Shown one piece after another: positions 16,278-24,157 of a stretch of DNA of 64,000 nucleotides. The DNA is from Pseudomonas sp. SCA2728.1_7 (GTDB lineage Bacteria > Pseudomonadota > Gammaproteobacteria > Pseudomonadales > Pseudomonadaceae). The position numbers were made by a program, and so were the translations under genes. Below the pieces are notes generated by a model that was given only the letters and a program-made list of their open reading frames with translations, had not been told where the DNA came from and did not search any database. The DNA is taken from contig NZ_CP073104.1 of assembly GCF_018138145.1 (NCBI RefSeq), positions 6,663,001 to 6,727,000 on the forward strand. Reading direction: 5' to 3'. The stretch's first letter is position 1. Every line of letters starts with the position of its first letter.

Positions 16278-16315
16278 AAAAAAGTGGCCCCGTTGGCGCG
16301 GTGGCCACTTTTTTT
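16278..16315 (+). terminator. Rho-independent terminator after the amino-acid binding protein
   Basis: AAAGTGGCC … GGCCACTTTTTTT: a GTGGCC/GGCCAC stem with GC-rich loop and a run of seven T, 11 bp after the stop codon. The preceding A-run makes it potentially bidirectional. Confidence 0.88.
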
Positions 16316-16339
16316 GCGCTCTAATTGTGGTGAGACCCT

Positions 16340-16429
16340 TGTAGGAGTGAGCCTGCTCGCGATAGCGGTGTGTCAGACAACGATTATGTTGAATGTTAAA
16401 CCGCTATCGCGAGCAGGCTCACTCCTACA
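16340..16429. repeat. REP doublet, family A
   Basis: Inverted TGTAGGAGTGAGCCTGCTCG pair with a ~40-bp spacer, just after the terminator and ~40 bp before the AotO-like gene. Confidence 0.9.
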
Positions 16430-16467
16430 GGGGATCTTTGTGATCCAGATATTGAGGAGATTTTCCC

Positions 16468-17580
16468 ATGCAACGCATCGACCATGTTCTGCCCTGGAGC
16501 CACTTGGGCAGTGAGCGCTCGCTCAGCGTGTTTCGCTACGGCGCGGGCACCCGCAAGGTGTACATCCAGGCCAGCCTGCACGCCGATGAACTGCCGGGCA
16601 TGCGCACCGCGTGGGAACTCAAGCAACGCCTCAATGAACTCGAGCAGCAGGGCCGTTTGCAGGGCGTGATCGAGCTGGTGCCAGTGGCCAACCCGATCGG
16701 CCTCGATCAACACGTGCAAGGCGCGCACATGGGCCGCTTCGAATTGGGTAGCGGCAAGAACTTCAACCGCGCCTTCGTCGAACTCAGCGCGCCGGTCGGG
16801 GCGTTGATCGGTGAGCGTCTGGGCGCGGATGCCGAGGCCAACGTCGCGCTGATCCGCCAAACCATGGGCCAAGTGTTCGATGAGCTGCCGGCCCCGGCCT
16901 CGCAACTGGAAGCCTTGCATCGCTTGTTGCTGCGCCATGCCTGCGATGCCGACATCACCCTCGATCTGCATTGTGATTTCGACGCGGCGATTCACTTGTA
17001 CGCGTTGCCGCAGCACTGGCCTCAGTGGCAATCGCTGGCGGCACGCTTGAAGGCCGGCGTGGCGCTGTTGTGTGAAGATTCCGGCGGCAGCTCGTTTGAT
17101 GAATCCTGCTCGACGCCGTGGCTGCGTCTGGCGCGGGCGTTCCCTAACGCTGCGATTCCTGCGGCGAACCTGGCGACCACGCTGGAGCTGGGCAGCATGG
17201 GCGACACCCGGGTCGATCAGGCTCAGGCCAATTGTGAGGCGATCCTCGGCTTCCTCGCCGAGCAAGGTTTCATCAGCGGCGAATGGCCGGCGGCGCCGGG
17301 CGAGCGCTGCGAAGGCCTGCCGTTCGAGGGCACCGAATACCTGTTCGCGCCGCATCATGGCGTGGTGAGTTTCTTGCGCAATGCCGGTGAATGGGTTGAG
17401 AAGGGCGATGCGCTGTTTGAAGTGGTGGACCCGTTGCAGGATCGCGTGACCACCGTGCGCGCCGGCACCAGTGGCGTCTTGTTTGCGCTGGATCGCGGGC
17501 GCTACACCGAGCCGGGGATCTGGCAGGCGAAAGTGGCGGGGCGGGTGGCGTTTCGGACGGGTAAGTTGACGAACGACTGA
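16468..17580 (+). CDS. Succinylglutamate desuccinylase/aspartoacylase-family protein (AotO-like)
   Basis: 370 residues. Zinc carboxypeptidase-type deacylase fold: HADELPGMR (metal-binding His and Glu) near residue 38, NFNRAF near 98, and TLDLHCD with the third metal ligand near 170. The C-terminal ~90 residues form a biotinyl-like beta barrel (GVVSFLRNAGEWVEKGDALF). It resembles AotO of the arginine-transport operon of P. aeruginosa. Here it follows a paralogous binding protein rather than a full transporter. It probably deacylates an N-acyl amino acid, but the substrate is unknown. GGAG precedes the ATG at 16468. Confidence 0.82.
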   Translation: MQRIDHVLPWSHLGSERSLSVFRYGAGTRKVYIQASLHADELPGMRTAWELKQRLNELEQQGRLQGVIELVPVANPIGLDQHVQGAHMGRFELGSGKNFNRAFVELSAPVGALIGERLGADAEANVALIRQTMGQVFDELPAPASQLEALHRLLLRHACDADITLDLHCDFDAAIHLYALPQHWPQWQSLAARLKAGVALLCEDSGGSSFDESCSTPWLRLARAFPNAAIPAANLATTLELGSMGDTRVDQAQANCEAILGFLAEQGFISGEWPAAPGERCEGLPFEGTEYLFAPHHGVVSFLRNAGEWVEKGDALFEVVDPLQDRVTTVRAGTSGVLFALDRGRYTEPGIWQAKVAGRVAFRTGKLTND

Positions 17581-17606
17581 CGGATCTTCGTTGGGGCTAA
17601 TGGCCT

Positions 17607-17674
17607 CATCGCGAGCAGGCTCACTCCTACAGGGGAACGCATTCCAAATGTAGGAGTGAGCCTGCTCGCGATGG
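17607..17674. repeat. REP doublet, family A (opposite orientation, short spacer)
   Basis: CGCGAGCAGGCTCACTCCTA … TAGGAGTGAGCCTGCTCGCG with a spacer of about 20 bp containing GGAACGCATTCC. Intergenic, upstream of the esterase gene. Confidence 0.9.
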
Positions 17675-17762
17675 CGGCATCAGCAGCACCACCGAATTTG
17701 GATCCTCGCCGCAGGATGTTAGGCTCCCCCCCCGAACCCGACTCTCCGTGAAGGAAGGCTCT

Positions 17763-18479
17763 ATGTTGAAGGTCTTTGCTCTGTTGACCCTGCTGGCGTC
17801 CACCGCCGTGCAGGCGCAAACCACGCTGCTATCCGATCTGCCGCTCAAGTACCTCGAACAGGTGCACGCCGACGCCGAAGCGCGGCCGCTGGTGATTTTC
17901 CTGCATGGCTACGGCAGCAACGAAGCCGATCTGATCGGCATGAAATTTCAGCTGCCGGCGCAATACAACTACCTGTCGGTGCAGGCACCGCTGTCATTGG
18001 GTGAAGGGCGTTTCCAGTGGTTTCGCAAGAAAGGTGAAGGCGCCTACAACGGCGAGACCGATGATCTGAAGGTCAGTGGCCAGAAACTGCGCGACTTTAT
18101 CGCGCAAGCGGCGCAGAAATATCACACCACTCCGGACAAGGTGTACCTGATCGGCTTCAGTCAAGGCGCGATGATGACCTACGAAGTGGGGCTGCGGCCG
18201 CCAGTGGCGGTCGGCGGGATCGCGGCGTTGAGCGGGCGTTTATTGCCGGTGTTGAAGGCTGAGCTGAAGGACGGGCAGGCGCCGTTGCCGCTGAGCATCT
18301 TTATCGGCCACGGTACCGCCGATAATCCCGTGCCGTACAAAAACGGCACCGAGGCCAACACGCAACTACAGAAACTCGGTTACAAACCGCAGTTCCACGC
18401 CTATCCCGGCGTCGGCCACAGTATCAGTGCGGCCGAGCTGCGCGACTTGAATGGCTGGCTGCAGCAGCTCAATCCTTGA
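17763..18479 (+). CDS. Secreted alpha/beta-hydrolase, phospholipase/carboxylesterase family
   Basis: 238 residues from the ATG at 17763, preceded by AAGGAAGG; a GTG at 17748 would add five residues. Sec signal peptide (cleavage after AVQA). Esterase D/acyl-protein thioesterase-like hydrolase with oxyanion loop LVIFLHGYGSNEADL, nucleophile elbow IGFSQGAMMTY, and the later Asp (GHGTADNPVPY) and His (YPGVGHSIS). Likely a periplasmic serine esterase of unknown substrate. The last 11 bp overlap the convergent gene at 18469-19026. Confidence 0.87.
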   Translation: MLKVFALLTLLASTAVQAQTTLLSDLPLKYLEQVHADAEARPLVIFLHGYGSNEADLIGMKFQLPAQYNYLSVQAPLSLGEGRFQWFRKKGEGAYNGETDDLKVSGQKLRDFIAQAAQKYHTTPDKVYLIGFSQGAMMTYEVGLRPPVAVGGIAALSGRLLPVLKAELKDGQAPLPLSIFIGHGTADNPVPYKNGTEANTQLQKLGYKPQFHAYPGVGHSISAAELRDLNGWLQQLNP

Positions 18480-19026
18480 GGATGGTTTTCACCAAGGCAT
18501 CGTGACCTTTCTTGTCACTGGCGCGGGAGATCACCTGCACCAGCGCCATTTTCGTGCCGGAGCCGGCCATCAGCGTAGTGTTGAGGGTCTGGCCGCCGCC
18601 CTGGGTCGCGGTGCTGTCGACCTGACGCAGGCCGAGGCCGGTGCCTTTTTGGGTCAGGCTCTTCTCGCTGAGTTTGTTGAAGTCCGGCAGGGCCTTGCGT
18701 TGGTCTTCGATGAAACTCGCCACGCTGCCATCGAGGAACTGGCCGTCGTTGTCCTTGACGTGCTGGCCTTCGGGAATCTTGTTCTCAGCGGTAATGACCA
18801 CGGTTTTTGTGGCCTCGTTGGTGTACATCGTGCCCGTGGTCCCGCTCGGGCTGGTCGGCAGCGGGTCGGCGACGAAACCTTTTGGCAACACAAAAGTGAA
18901 CTTACCCTCGAGCATCGAGACTTTCTCGGTGCCGGCATTTTTCTTGGCCGCTTGCGCGTGGAGGGCGCCGAAACCGGCGAGGGCCGCCACTAGCAGGACG
19001 ACGGCTTTTTTGCTCAACAATGACAT
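18469..19026 (-). CDS. Hypothetical periplasmic protein (DcrB/PsbP-like)
   Basis: 185 residues with signal peptide (KKAVVLLVAALAGFGALHAQ). The mature part is beta-rich and starts with MLEGKFTFVLPKGFVADPLP, the pattern of DcrB/PsbP-like small periplasmic domains in which an amphipathic strand pair precedes a Pro-Gly turn. No catalytic residues stand out. CGGAGA precedes the ATG. Its 3' end overlaps the esterase gene by 11 bp. The fold assignment is tentative. Confidence 0.65.
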   Translation of the reverse strand: MSLLSKKAVVLLVAALAGFGALHAQAAKKNAGTEKVSMLEGKFTFVLPKGFVADPLPTSPSGTTGTMYTNEATKTVVITAENKIPEGQHVKDNDGQFLDGSVASFIEDQRKALPDFNKLSEKSLTQKGTGLGLRQVDSTATQGGGQTLNTTLMAGSGTKMALVQVISRASDKKGHDALVKTILKD

Positions 19027-19110
19027 GTGAATCTCCGGTGGATGGTCGCGCGAGGCGGGCGATCATCCCACGGAGGAGGGCGGGCGTTCCAGCGCGAATC
19101 ATCCGAGCGG

Positions 19111-19884
19111 TTACTGCGCCTGCGCTTTCGCCAACGGACGGGCCAACAGCCGTTTGGTCACGCCGAGCATGGCCACCGACACCGCCACACCGACGGCGAA
19201 TCCACTCAGGCCCATGCTTGGCAAAGTCAGTGCCGAGACCAGACAAAACGCCGAAAACGAATACATGCCGGTCGCCGTCGCCCGTAACAATGCGGCGGTA
19301 AATGCCGGGCCGCGCGTCTGTTGCGAGAACACCGCCATCACACTGCCGAGCACCGGGAACACCGCGAGCAAACCGCTCCAGCGCTCGCCGACGGTGCTGG
19401 CGAGCATCGTCACCACCAAGGTCAACGCGGCGCCGGCGATCATCCGCCAGATCAATCTGTCCGACTTCGGCGCCGGGCCGTTCAACACCGGTTGCACCGT
19501 GGGAAACAGATACGGCGATGCCAGCAGCGCAATTGCCGCCGCTGCCACTGAAAACGGCAGCGACGCCGGGATCAGCGACAACATCCCCGCGATGATGGCC
19601 CATACCGACAGCGACGCCGTCAGCGCCAGTGGCCAGTTCGCCCGCTGCGCGACCTGCGCGTAGGTGATGCAAAACGCAATCATCGCGAACATCGCCGATA
19701 ACGCCGCCACCGCCGACTGCGCGGCAAACCCCGGACCCTGCTCGATGGCGAGGAAAAACAGAATCGGCCCGACCACCACCGGCAATCCCGACAGCCACCC
19801 GGCCACACTCGGCCCCCAGCGTTTGCCCGCCAGGGAAATCAGCAGCAGAAAACCGGGAATCAGCAGCAGTTTGAGGATCAGCAC
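19111..19884 (-). CDS. Hypothetical integral membrane protein (7-8 TM)
   Basis: 257 residues from a GTG start at 19884 with GGAG 6 bp upstream. Almost entirely hydrophobic, with seven or eight membrane segments. The internal similarity between LSGLPVVVGPILFFLAIEQG (N-half) and LAVFPVLGSVMAVFSQQTRG (C-half) suggests an inverted or direct two-fold repeat as in small transporters. I do not recognise a named family. It is monocistronic; no substrate can be inferred. Confidence 0.7.
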   Translation of the reverse strand: MLILKLLLIPGFLLLISLAGKRWGPSVAGWLSGLPVVVGPILFFLAIEQGPGFAAQSAVAALSAMFAMIAFCITYAQVAQRANWPLALTASLSVWAIIAGMLSLIPASLPFSVAAAAIALLASPYLFPTVQPVLNGPAPKSDRLIWRMIAGAALTLVVTMLASTVGERWSGLLAVFPVLGSVMAVFSQQTRGPAFTAALLRATATGMYSFSAFCLVSALTLPSMGLSGFAVGVAVSVAMLGVTKRLLARPLAKAQAQ

Positions 19885-20031
19885 GCAGGAGTCTCCATCC
19901 GTTGAAGGTTCGCCACGTTAGCATTGTCGATCGGCGATTGCTGCCTATGTGTGCGGTTTTTGTATACAAAGTGCCGGCGACGATACCCGGCTATGCTTTG
20001 ACTATCAGGGCTTGCCGGAGTCGATACCGCG

Positions 20032-20568
20032 ATGAACAGAACACCCAAGGTGTTACGGGGATGTTGCGGCATCGGCTTGTGGGCGCTATTGCTGACGCCA
20101 ACCTGGGCCAATTGGCAGGACGCGGTGCCCGGCGCGCAGATCATCGGCACCGGCGATTACAGCGTGTTCGGTTTCGATGTCTACAACGCGCGCCTGTGGA
20201 GTGCCGCGCGGCCCCTGGTCGACGGTCAGCCGTTTGCGCTGGAGTTGATTTACCGCCGCAACATTTCCCGCGACGACCTGGTCAAGGCCAGCGTCGACGA
20301 AATCAAACGCCTGGCCGATGGCCGCGTCAGCCCGGCGCAATTGGCCGGTTGGCAGATCCAGATGCAGCAATCATTCGTCGATGTGCAGGCCGGCACGCGG
20401 ATTACCGGCGTGTATCTGCCGGGGCAGGGCGCGCGGTTTTTTGTCGGCCAGCAGTTGCAGCATGAGATCGATGACCCGCTGTTTGCCCGCGCGTTTTTCG
20501 ATATCTGGCTCGATCCGCGCACGCGCAGTCCGGAGTTGCGCGAACAGTTGTTAGGGGTGAGTCGATAG
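20032..20568 (+). CDS. Chalcone isomerase-like periplasmic protein
   Basis: 178 residues with a hydrophobic N-terminal signal (GLWALLLTPTWA). The remainder follows the bacterial chalcone isomerase-like family (PF16036 type): GTGDYSVFGFDVYNARLW, ELIYRRNISRDDLVKASVDE, TGVYLPGQGARFFVG and LFARAFFDIWLDPRTRSPEL. The plant enzyme closes a flavonoid ring, but the bacterial secreted members have no established substrate, so no reaction is claimed. It ends about 70 bp before mntH and may be cotranscribed with it. Confidence 0.8.
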   Translation: MNRTPKVLRGCCGIGLWALLLTPTWANWQDAVPGAQIIGTGDYSVFGFDVYNARLWSAARPLVDGQPFALELIYRRNISRDDLVKASVDEIKRLADGRVSPAQLAGWQIQMQQSFVDVQAGTRITGVYLPGQGARFFVGQQLQHEIDDPLFARAFFDIWLDPRTRSPELREQLLGVSR

Positions 20569-20640
20569 ATTCTTTTGCACTTCAAGGCTCGGGCGGAAAC
20601 CTCTAAGCTGCGTCTTTCCGACTTGTTTCTGGATGTGTGC

Positions 20641-21960
20641 GTGAAATTCAGTTTGCCCAAAATCGCCACCGCGCCGTTTTGCCCGCCGGAAGTGGCTGGC
20701 AGTGTTGCGGTGGATCCGAATGCCGCGTTCTTCAAACGCGTGCTGCGTTTCGCCGGCCCCGGCTTGCTGGTGTCGATCGGCTACATGGATCCGGGCAACT
20801 GGGCCACCGCCATCGAGGCCGGTTCACGCTTCGGTTACAGCCTGTTGTTTGTGGTGTTGCTGGCGAGTCTGGCGGGCATGGTCGTGCAATGCCTGTGTTC
20901 GCGGTTGGGCATTGCCACCGGGCGCGATCTGGCGCAGCTGTCCCGCGAGCGCTACAGCACACCGACCGCGCGCCTGCAGTGGGTGCTGGCGGAAATCTCG
21001 ATCATCGCCACCGATCTGGCCGAAGTGCTCGGTTGCGCGCTGGCGTTTCACTTGTTGCTCGGTTGTTCGCTGACCTTCGGCATTGCCCTGACGGCGTTCG
21101 ACACCTTGCTGGTGCTGGCCCTGCAAAATCGCGGTTTCCGCAGGCTTGAGGCGATCATGCTGGTGTTGGTCGCGACCATCGGCGTGTGTTTCTTCGTTGA
21201 ACTGCTGTTGATCAAACCCTACTGGCCGGATGTCGCCCAAGGTTTCAAACCGTCTCTGGCGGCGATTGGCGAGGCCGCACCGTTGTACCTGGCGATCGGT
21301 ATTCTCGGCGCGACGGTGATGCCGCATAACCTCTATCTGCACACCTCGATCGTGCAGACGCGGATGATCGGCAAGGACCTCGCCAGCAAGCAGGACGCGG
21401 TAAAATTGGCGCGCATCGACACCATCGGTTCGCTGGCCCTGGCGTTGCTGGTCAACGCGGCGATCCTGATCCTGGCTGCGGCGGCGTTTCACCAGTCCGG
21501 GCACACCGACGTGGTGGACATTCAGGACGCCTACCACTTGCTCGATCCGCTGGTCGGCGGCGCGTTGGCCAGCGTGTTGTTCGGCGTGGCGCTGCTGGCG
21601 TCGGGGCAGAGTTCGACCTTCACCGGCACCATCGCCGGGCAGGTAATCATGGAGGGTTACCTGAACCTGCGGATTCCGTGCTGGCAGCGACGTTTGATCA
21701 CTCGCGGACTGGCGTTGATTCCGGCGTTTATCGGCGTGTGGCTGATGGGCGATAACGCGATTGGCAAGTTGCTGGTGCTGAGTCAGGTGGTGTTGAGTCT
21801 GCAATTGCCGTTTGCCCTGTACCCATTGATCCGCATGACCAATGATAAAAAGCTGATGGGGCCGTTTGTGAATCGCTGGCCGACACGGGTGTTGGCGTGG
21901 GCGTTGTTTGTGGTGATCAGCGGCGCTAACAGCTGGTTGATTTTGCAGTGGGCGGCTTGA
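20641..21960 (+). CDS. mntH: Nramp-family Mn2+/H+ symporter MntH
   Basis: 439 residues from the GTG at 20641 (VKFSLPKIATAPFCPPEVAG), the start used by pseudomonad homologues. An ATG at 20575 would add 22 atypical residues. Eleven membrane segments. The Nramp metal site is present: DPGNW in TM1 (GYMDPGNWATAIEAGSRF) and MPHN in TM6 (GATVMPHNLYLHTSIVQTR). The transport signature ALLASGQSSTFTGTIAGQVI is also present. It imports Mn2+, important under oxidative stress. No Mn riboswitch or MntR/Fur box was convincingly seen upstream. Confidence 0.93.
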   Translation: MKFSLPKIATAPFCPPEVAGSVAVDPNAAFFKRVLRFAGPGLLVSIGYMDPGNWATAIEAGSRFGYSLLFVVLLASLAGMVVQCLCSRLGIATGRDLAQLSRERYSTPTARLQWVLAEISIIATDLAEVLGCALAFHLLLGCSLTFGIALTAFDTLLVLALQNRGFRRLEAIMLVLVATIGVCFFVELLLIKPYWPDVAQGFKPSLAAIGEAAPLYLAIGILGATVMPHNLYLHTSIVQTRMIGKDLASKQDAVKLARIDTIGSLALALLVNAAILILAAAAFHQSGHTDVVDIQDAYHLLDPLVGGALASVLFGVALLASGQSSTFTGTIAGQVIMEGYLNLRIPCWQRRLITRGLALIPAFIGVWLMGDNAIGKLLVLSQVVLSLQLPFALYPLIRMTNDKKLMGPFVNRWPTRVLAWALFVVISGANSWLILQWAA

Positions 21961-21989
21961 GCCAGCATTTGCAGTGACTGGGCTGGCCT

Positions 21990-22080
21990 CTTCGCGAGCA
22001 GGCTCGCTCCCACAATGTTCGAGGTGATTTCAACAGTGTGTACACCCCATAACCCTGTGGGAGCGAGCCTGCTCGCGAAG
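21990..22080. repeat. REP doublet, family B
   Basis: CTTCGCGAGCAGGCTCGCTC … GAGCGAGCCTGCTCGCGAAG, long spacer of about 38 bp, between convergent mntH and the P450 gene. Confidence 0.9.
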
Positions 22081-22088
22081 ACGGACTG

Positions 22089-23192
22089 TCAGGCGCACAT
22101 ATCGCTGAACAATGGAATGCGCCCATTGAGCGAAGGCTTGTAGTGCCAATTCAGGCGATTCAGGTCGATGTCATGCTTGATTATTTCCCTCACCGTTGCG
22201 CTGGCAATACTCATCGCCAACGCTTGCCCCGGACACTGATGCCGACCACTGCCGAAACTGAAACTGCGGCGGTCCTCGCGCTGCGGCAGAAACTGCTCCG
22301 GCTGTTCGTTAAGCGCCGGATCTCGATTGGCCGAGGCCAACAGCAGCAGAATCGCGTCGCCTGCTTCGACCCGCACACCGGCAATCTCACAGGACGCGGC
22401 GACAAAGCGCCGGGTGTTCTGCACCGGCGGATCGAAGCGCTGGACTTCGCTAAGCAGTTCTTCGATGGATTCGCCGCGCAACGCCGGCTGACGACGTAAC
22501 GCCAACAGCGTGTTGCCGATCAGCCCAGCGCAGGCTTCGAACGTCTGCGAACAGAGGCCGATCAGGTTGGCGATCAGGATTTCCTCATCGCCGGCAAAGC
22601 GCTGCTGGATCGCGCTGAGGAAGTCGCTGGCGGGTTCAGCGAGCAGCTCGATAAAGTAACCGCGCAGTTGCTCGGCCGCAGTATCCGCCGCGGCCAGTTG
22701 CAGGTCATTGCTCAACGGCGACAGGCAGGCGACGAAATCCGCCGTCAGTTCACTGACTGCCCGCGCCTGCGCCGGAGTGAATCCCAAAAGCGCCGCGACC
22801 ACGCACACCGGGCCACGAAACATTGCCTTGTACACACCGTCGGCGTCCGCAGTGATCAGCCGTGCGGCGACCAAAGCATTGATTGGTTCAAGGTCCAGCG
22901 CTGCCAGCTCAGGCTCGATGGCCGAACGCGGACAGTGCTGGCGTTCACCGTCATTCATGCGCATCAGTTGGCCAAAGACTTTGCCGGCCATGCCCCTGGC
23001 AATCGCCTTGGGCACCGGCTCCTGCGCCGGACGTACTCGACAATCGGCGTGGGCCAACACCGCACACACCGCACGGGCGCTGCTGGCGACCCACAGTTTC
23101 AGATCCGGATGAAACGTCAGTCCACCTGCTGCGCGCAGTTCGGCGTAGTAGGGATAAGGATCGGCATGCGTTGCGGCGCTGATCGGGTTCAT
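22089..23192 (-). CDS. Cytochrome P450
   Basis: 367 residues from the ATG at 23192 (AAGGATG 7 bp upstream). Soluble bacterial-type P450: heme ligand Cys320 in FSFGSGRHQCPGQALA, K-helix ExxR at 249-252, and the PERF-like segment replaced by EQFLPQREDRR. The I-helix segment IGLCSQTFEACAGLIGN lacks the usual (A/G)GxD/E-T oxygen-activation pattern. This hints at atypical chemistry or self-sufficient peroxygenase-like use. No ferredoxin or reductase is adjacent. It is divergent (79 bp) from an ArsR-family regulator, the likely controller. Substrate unknown. Confidence 0.88.
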   Translation of the reverse strand: MNPISAATHADPYPYYAELRAAGGLTFHPDLKLWVASSARAVCAVLAHADCRVRPAQEPVPKAIARGMAGKVFGQLMRMNDGERQHCPRSAIEPELAALDLEPINALVAARLITADADGVYKAMFRGPVCVVAALLGFTPAQARAVSELTADFVACLSPLSNDLQLAAADTAAEQLRGYFIELLAEPASDFLSAIQQRFAGDEEILIANLIGLCSQTFEACAGLIGNTLLALRRQPALRGESIEELLSEVQRFDPPVQNTRRFVAASCEIAGVRVEAGDAILLLLASANRDPALNEQPEQFLPQREDRRSFSFGSGRHQCPGQALAMSIASATVREIIKHDIDLNRLNWHYKPSLNGRIPLFSDMCA

Positions 23193-23271
23193 GGTTTGCA
23201 TCCTTGTCGGCGGGGAAAGTGTTGCTACTATCTCCACTGCGCAGCGACGATGATTCGTCCGGGAGCGAACT

Positions 23272-24036
23272 ATGCACGCAGAACATCAAGACATCGGCGT
23301 TTCCCAAGTGGCCGCCGCCATCGCCGAGCCGGCGCGGACGAAAATCCTCTGTTCGCTGATGGACGGCCACGCCCGCACCAGCACGGAGCTAGCGACGATC
23401 GCCGAAGTCAGCGCCTCCACCGCCAGTGCGCACCTGGCGAAACTCAAGGACCTGGCCTTGGTGCGTCTGCATGTGCAGGGCCGTCATCGCTATTACAGCC
23501 TCGCCGATCAGCGCGTGGCGCAGGCGCTGGAAGCGCTGATGGTGATTGGCCAGAACGCCGCGCCGACGTTCAAGGCGCACACCCCGGATCGCCTGCAATT
23601 TGCGCGCACCTGCTATGACCACATGGCCGGGACGCTCGCGGTGATGCTGCATGACCGTTTGCTCGCAGGCGGTTGGCTGGTGGCAACCGACGAGCAGGCG
23701 TATCGCTTGAGTGACAGTGGCGAGGCGTTGTTTCTCGGTCTGGGCATCGAAGTGCAGGATTTGACCACCCTGCGCCGCAAGTTTGCCTGCCCGTGCCTGG
23801 ACTGGAGCATGCGCCGGCCGCATCTTGGTGGTTCGCTGGGCGCGGCGTTGTTGCAGACCGCGTTGAAGCGCAAGTGGGTGACACAGGATCTGGACAGTCG
23901 CGCGCTGGCATTAACGGCGGCGGGGCGCAAGGAGATCGGTGCGCGGTTTGGCGTTGAGTGGCCGGTAGATGGGCAGATCAAACGATCGGCAAAGCGTGCC
24001 CACCCGATAAATTCCGACCGTACCGAATCCCTGTAG
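23272..24036 (+). CDS. ArsR-family HTH regulator with C-terminal extension
   Basis: 254 residues, more than twice a minimal ArsR. Residues ~10-100 are the winged HTH (VAAAIAEPARTKILCSLMDG; SASTASAHLAKLKDLALVRL; GRHRYYSLAD). Residues ~100-240 form a helical region with a short Cys-containing stretch (RKFACPCLDWSMRRPH) that could sense metal or thiols. Divergent from the P450 gene with a shared 79-bp promoter region. The pairing suggests it represses the P450 and responds to its substrate or to redox state; this is inferred from arrangement only. Confidence 0.83.
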   Translation: MHAEHQDIGVSQVAAAIAEPARTKILCSLMDGHARTSTELATIAEVSASTASAHLAKLKDLALVRLHVQGRHRYYSLADQRVAQALEALMVIGQNAAPTFKAHTPDRLQFARTCYDHMAGTLAVMLHDRLLAGGWLVATDEQAYRLSDSGEALFLGLGIEVQDLTTLRRKFACPCLDWSMRRPHLGGSLGAALLQTALKRKWVTQDLDSRALALTAAGRKEIGARFGVEWPVDGQIKRSAKRAHPINSDRTESL

Positions 24037-24067
24037 GCACTGCCGAAGGCTGCGATCTTTTGATTTT
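24032..24067. repeat. Solitary family C repeat half
   Basis: TGTAGGCACTGCCGAAGGCTG followed by CGATCTTTTGATTTTTCG matches one arm of the family C elements at 15138 and 57400. The opposing arm is absent. Confidence 0.6.
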
Positions 24068-24126
24068 TCGCATCTGACCGACGAGGGGCGCATCTGCCAC
24101 CTTGTATCACCGCAGACGACTCTATA

Positions 24127-24142
24127 CTGTATATGCAAACAG
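24127..24142 (+). promoter_or_regulatory. LexA (SOS) box
   Basis: CTGTATATGCAAACAG fits the gamma-proteobacterial LexA consensus CTG-N10-CAG exactly, with the TATA-like left half. It lies 16 bp before the ATG of the radical SAM gene, overlapping the expected core promoter, so LexA binding would block transcription until DNA damage. Confidence 0.85.
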
Positions 24143-24157
24143 TACAGGGCCCGCGCC

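Noticed and set aside
23570..24110. Minus-strand open frames opposite the ArsR gene
   Set aside because: Low-complexity antisense frames without domains.
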